Assembly: GCA_018826295.1 (NCBI GenBank)
Contig: JAHJZX010000026.1
Coordinates: forward strand, 1-64,000
Source: Gammaproteobacteria bacterium
GTDB taxonomy: Bacteria > Pseudomonadota > Gammaproteobacteria > Enterobacterales > Alteromonadaceae
Length of the DNA stretch: 64,000 bases
Direction: 5' to 3'
In this document: one piece after another, positions 60,974-64,000 of the stretch
Layout: each line of letters begins with the position of its first letter
Position numbering within the stretch: position 1 is the stretch's first letter
Position numbers and translations under genes: made by a program
The notes under the pieces: generated by a model
Told to the model about the DNA's origin: nothing
The model's input: the letters and a program-made list of their open reading frames with translations, nothing else
Databases searched by the model: none

Positions 60974-63004
60974 TTACAGCGCTTTAAAGCGGATAGCTGC
61001 GCCGCCGCTGCTGGCCAGTGGCAGGGTTAAACTGTCGGTTGCGCTGACGCTTCGCTGTTCAATAATCATCTGATACGGTTTGGTGCGCCAGTCGGCGTCT
61101 TTGCCGTCACGGTAAATTTGCGCGGTAAAGTGTTTACCGGCTGGTAAAAAGTCCAGTTTTACCGTTACTGTGCGGGCTTGCTCGTCGGTTAACGCGCCTA
61201 AGTACCAGTCAGCGCTTTGTTTATCCTGGCGGGCAAACACCACATAGTCACCGACTTCGCCTTGCAGCGCTTTACTTTGTGCCCAGTCGGTGGGTACATC
61301 TTTAATAAACTGAAAGGCGTTGGGGTGGGCGTCGTAATGTTCGGGTAAGTCGGCCACCATCTGGATCGGGCTGTATAACACCACATACAGCGCTAATTGT
61401 TTAGCCAGCGTGGTTTGTACCCGGTTCTTTGCATCTAGCCCTTTATAGGCCAGGTTAAAAATGCCGGGGGTGAAGTCCATCGGGCCGGACAGCATGCGGG
61501 TAAAAGGCAGCATAGCGGTATGCTCCGGCGGGTTTGGTGGCGAGCCCCAGGCGTTATATTCCTGGCCACGGGCGCCTTCGCGGCTGATCCAGTTCGGGTA
61601 AGTACGGCGCAGGCCGGTGTCTTTAATCGGCTCATGGGTATTGATGCTGATTTGGCGCTTGGCGGCTTCGGTAACCGAATGCAGATAATGGTTAACCAGC
61701 AGCTGGCCGTCGTGCCATTCTTTGCGCTCTATTCCGCTTTCGTCTATGTGGGTAGCCTGGCCGCCGTCGGCGACATAGCCGGTTTTAATCTGGCTAACGC
61801 CGTGTTTGGCGTATAAGTCGTAGGCATCGGCCATTTGTGCTTCGTAATTGCTGATATGGCCGGAGGTTTCATGGTGGCCAATCAGTTTTACGCCTTTTGC
61901 TTTGCCATAAGCGCTGATAGCGGCTAAATCAAAGTCGGGGTAAGGCGTGGTAAAGTTAAACACCGCGCCGTTTAAAAACCATTCGCCGTCCCAGCCGGTA
62001 TTCCAGCCTTCTACCAACACACCGTCAAAACCGTTTTTGGCGGCAAAATCGATATACGCCTTCGTGTTCGCGGTAGTGGCACCGTGCTTAGGCCCGCTGC
62101 CCCAGCTTTGTGTTTCCAGGTGCATGCCCCACCAGATACCGGCATATTTACCCGGTTTTACCCAGGACACATCGCCGAGTTTATTCGGCTCGTTCAGGTT
62201 TAAAATCAGATCAGAATTTAACAGGCCAACGGCATTGCTGGCGATCTGAATAGTGCGCCATGGCGTGGTAAAGCTGCCGCTGGTTTTTACCCGAATGCCG
62301 TCGGACCAGGGTGTTAAATCGCTTTTTAATACGCCGTCGCGCTGCTGATCCAGCACCATGCCGGCAAAATTGATCAGTGCTGCTTCATGAATACTTAAAT
62401 GTACGCCGCTTTGCAGTTTAAAGGTAAAAGGCGTATGGGCGCGGTCGACCTCGTTCAGTGCTGTGGTGCGGTACAGCATTTCGTAGCGGTTCCAACCCCG
62501 GCCGGGGATCCACCAGGCGGTAGTCTGCTTGCTGTCAGCAATGCGAAACTCGGTAAGCTCGTCGATTATATCCAGCTTAGCTACACCCTGACTGGGCACC
62601 TCGTAACGAAAACCGAGGCCGTCGTTAAACAGTTTAAAACGCAGCGTAAATGGCTGCTGGCGCTGCGGGTGCTTTAACGTGACTGCCAGTTCGTTATGCT
62701 GATCGACCACGGTGGCGCGCTCGCCCCACGGCTGCTGCCAGTGCTGGTTTACGCTGTTGCGGCTATGGCCGGTAATTTTATAACCTTTAGTAAGCGCCGG
62801 TAGCTGCAGAAAACGAAAGCCCAGCGCTGATGGCGCAATAACCTGCTGCTTATGAAACTTCACCTGATAGGTAAGGGCGGTGTCATCCAGCGTCAGTTCA
62901 ATATTACCATCGGGTGATGTAACACTCAGGCTGGCCGCCAGCAGTGAAAACGGCGTTAGCAGGGCTGCCAGCAGGCAGGGTTTTATAAACAGGCGCATTA
63001 GCAT
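60974..63004 (-). CDS. GH97 family alpha-glucosidase, SusB-like
   Basis: The 676-residue exported protein has the GH97 layout: N-terminal beta-sandwich (SVTSPDGNIELTL), catalytic barrel and C-terminal sandwich. The barrel has SQIKTGYVADGG (K407-G409), where inverting members lack the nucleophile Asp of the retaining subgroup. Glutamates E458 (NTHEPI) and E482 (RGQEYNA) are 24 apart, as E508 and E532 are in B. thetaiotaomicron SusB as I recall it. This predicts an inverting enzyme that releases glucose from maltodextrins. The 63074-63086 operator candidate is shared with the amylase/transporter locus. Confidence 0.93.
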   Translation of the reverse strand: MLMRLFIKPCLLAALLTPFSLLAASLSVTSPDGNIELTLDDTALTYQVKFHKQQVIAPSALGFRFLQLPALTKGYKITGHSRNSVNQHWQQPWGERATVVDQHNELAVTLKHPQRQQPFTLRFKLFNDGLGFRYEVPSQGVAKLDIIDELTEFRIADSKQTTAWWIPGRGWNRYEMLYRTTALNEVDRAHTPFTFKLQSGVHLSIHEAALINFAGMVLDQQRDGVLKSDLTPWSDGIRVKTSGSFTTPWRTIQIASNAVGLLNSDLILNLNEPNKLGDVSWVKPGKYAGIWWGMHLETQSWGSGPKHGATTANTKAYIDFAAKNGFDGVLVEGWNTGWDGEWFLNGAVFNFTTPYPDFDLAAISAYGKAKGVKLIGHHETSGHISNYEAQMADAYDLYAKHGVSQIKTGYVADGGQATHIDESGIERKEWHDGQLLVNHYLHSVTEAAKRQISINTHEPIKDTGLRRTYPNWISREGARGQEYNAWGSPPNPPEHTAMLPFTRMLSGPMDFTPGIFNLAYKGLDAKNRVQTTLAKQLALYVVLYSPIQMVADLPEHYDAHPNAFQFIKDVPTDWAQSKALQGEVGDYVVFARQDKQSADWYLGALTDEQARTVTVKLDFLPAGKHFTAQIYRDGKDADWRTKPYQMIIEQRSVSATDSLTLPLASSGGAAIRFKAL

Positions 63005-63073
63005 TTCCGGTACAGTGACAAAGCTTTTACCCTAGAGCATTGCACCAGTTTGCAGCAAGGTATTGTCGGCTAT

Positions 63074-63086
63074 TGCATACGTATTC
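63074..63086. promoter_or_regulatory. LacI-family operator candidate TGCATACGTATTC upstream of GH97
   Basis: The sequence is identical, in reverse, to 28324-28336 between the GH13 amylase and the SLC45 transporter. It lies 70 bases before the GH97 start. A shared 13-mer of this form at two functionally linked loci is unlikely by chance and suggests joint control by a LacI-type maltodextrin regulator. Confidence 0.68.
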
Positions 63087-63122
63087 AGCTGCTAAGCTGA
63101 CCAGTGCGCCAGTGCGCCAGTG

Positions 63123-64000
63123 TCAGTTTTGCAGCGCCGCAATTTGCTGCTGCAAAAATCGCTGCTCCGGTGCTTGCTGGCACAGCTGTAGTGCTTGCTG
63201 ATAGGCATGTAGCGCCTCTTCATTATGGCCAAGCTGGCGCAGCAGCTCAGCCCTGGCGGCGTACAGCAGATGGTACTGGCTAAGCTCACCTTGTTGTTGC
63301 AGCTGGTTTATCAAAACCAGGCCGGCTGCCGGGCCGTCGCGCATCGCTATGGCCACCGCGCGGTTGAGTGCCACCACCGGCGACGGATCGGCTTGCAGCA
63401 GCAGGTTGTATAAACCACAAATTTCCTGCCAGTCGGTGTCTTCGGCTGTCGCGGCTTCGCTATGGATGGCCGCGATAGCGGCTTGTAAAGTGTAAGGGCC
63501 AATGCGGCGGGTGCGCAGCGCCCATTGCACTAATTCAGCGCCTTCGCGGATTTCCGCCTGTTGCCATAAACTGCGATCCTGCTGCGGCAGCAACACCAGT
63601 TCGCCTTGGGCTGAAATGCGCGCAGCACGGCGGGCATGCTGTAATAACATTAGCGCCAGCAAGCCGGCAGTTTCAGCGTCGGGCAGTAATTGCAGCATTA
63701 GCCGGCCCAGCCGTATAGCTTCATCGCCTAAGCTGCTATCCAGTAGCTGCGCGCCCATTGAGGCTGAATAACCTTCATTAAACAGCAGATAAATCACCTG
63801 CAGTACGTTATCCAGCCGCTGCGGTAATTCAGCTGGTGCCGGTACTTCGTATGGAATGCGCGCATCCCGGATTTTGCCCTTAGCGCGCACTATGCGCTGT
63901 GCTACCGTGCTGGGGCTGGTTAAAAAGGCACTGGCAATTTGCTCGGTGGTTAAGCCGCAGACTTCACGTAGCGTTAAAGCCTGCTGCGCCTCTGTAGCTA
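63123..64000 (-). CDS. RNA polymerase sigma factor, ECF type with DUF6596 C-terminus (partial)
   Basis: The frame is open to the right edge; its upstream residues LREVCGLTTEQIASAFLTSP, then STVAQRIVRAKGKI are sigma region 4 (helix-turn-helix). The C-terminal part RLDNVLQVIYLLFNEGYSAS, then RLGRLMLQLLPDAETAGLLALMLL is the DUF6596 helical repeat domain of SigJ-like sigma factors. The N-terminal region 2 is outside the window. These factors often pair with YCII-domain proteins and regulate stress or transport genes; none is seen here. Confidence 0.9.
   Translation of the reverse strand, partial: ATEAQQALTLREVCGLTTEQIASAFLTSPSTVAQRIVRAKGKIRDARIPYEVPAPAELPQRLDNVLQVIYLLFNEGYSASMGAQLLDSSLGDEAIRLGRLMLQLLPDAETAGLLALMLLQHARRAARISAQGELVLLPQQDRSLWQQAEIREGAELVQWALRTRRIGPYTLQAAIAAIHSEAATAEDTDWQEICGLYNLLLQADPSPVVALNRAVAIAMRDGPAAGLVLINQLQQQGELSQYHLLYAARAELLRQLGHNEEALHAYQQALQLCQQAPEQRFLQQQIAALQN

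Noticed and set aside
1..64000. tRNA, rRNA, CRISPR arrays and intact insertion sequences
   Set aside because: No cloverleaf with a standard T-loop, no ribosomal RNA sequence, no regularly spaced repeats and no transposase frame were found by reading both strands.

Overview
The window looks like a chromosomal segment of a Gram-negative gammaproteobacterium, most likely an Alteromonadales/Chromatiales relative such as Rheinheimera or Alishewanella. This is an inference from gene content: MipA/OmpV with DUF3019 beside RstA/RstB-like two-component genes, a DUF3334 protein, a GH97/GH13/SLC45 maltodextrin set, TonB receptors, a ComM-type ATPase and proteobacterial PyrC. No rRNA, tRNA, CRISPR array or intact insertion sequence was seen.

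Layout. 0-7.7 kb: the tail of an unknown gene, periplasmic endonuclease I, an Mpo1-like membrane protein, a serine hydrolase lipoprotein, a SWIM-SNF2 helicase, a GIN-type lipoprotein and an SRPBCC protein. 7.7-12.4 kb: a three-gene envelope operon (RND/MMPL transporter, LolA-like protein, LysM plus beta-barrel protein). 12.6-20.5 kb: comM, pyrC, an MFS efflux pump, a solute-binding protein, a DUF3334 protein and an RstA/RstB-like pair. 20.5-21.7 kb: DUF3019 and MipA genes leading into that pair. 22.5-29.9 kb: a LacI regulator, SulP transporter, S9-like hydrolase, and a divergent GH13 amylase / SLC45 sugar transporter pair. 30-36.7 kb: unknown envelope proteins and a second HK-RR-DUF3019 set that lacks MipA. 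36.9-42.9 kb: a TonB receptor divergent from a tight operon of a diheme cytochrome c, a MauG-like diheme peroxidase and a beta-helix/cytochrome c fusion. 43-46 kb: small stand-alone genes, including an ArsR-SRPBCC pair. 46.3-49.7 kb: a secreted beta-rich protein apparently joined to a serine hydrolase through an A AAA AAG slippery site, followed by a LytS/LytTR pair.

From about 49.8 to 60.7 kb the content is accessory. It holds an orphan ankyrin-like membrane-anchored protein, a GFA enzyme, a MarR regulator with a perfect palindromic operator, DUF2200, a ParE/Phd toxin-antitoxin pair, decayed duplicate copies of two nearby gene families, and a three-gene operon of a Tse2-like ADP-ribosyltransferase toxin candidate, an acidic partner and a complete LanC-like zinc enzyme. 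It also holds an AT-rich protein that appears to join a PD-(D/E)XK-like nuclease to a PIN nuclease. The operon and the nuclease fusion are the best candidates for undescribed systems. The window closes with a GH97 alpha-glucosidase, the remnant of a GH13 gene downstream of it, and an ECF-type sigma factor running off the edge.

Genes that probably work together: the GH13 amylase/SLC45 pair and the GH97 gene share a 13-base near-palindrome with a central CG, the form of a LacI-family operator. The LacI-type regulator at 22.5 kb is the obvious candidate to bind it.
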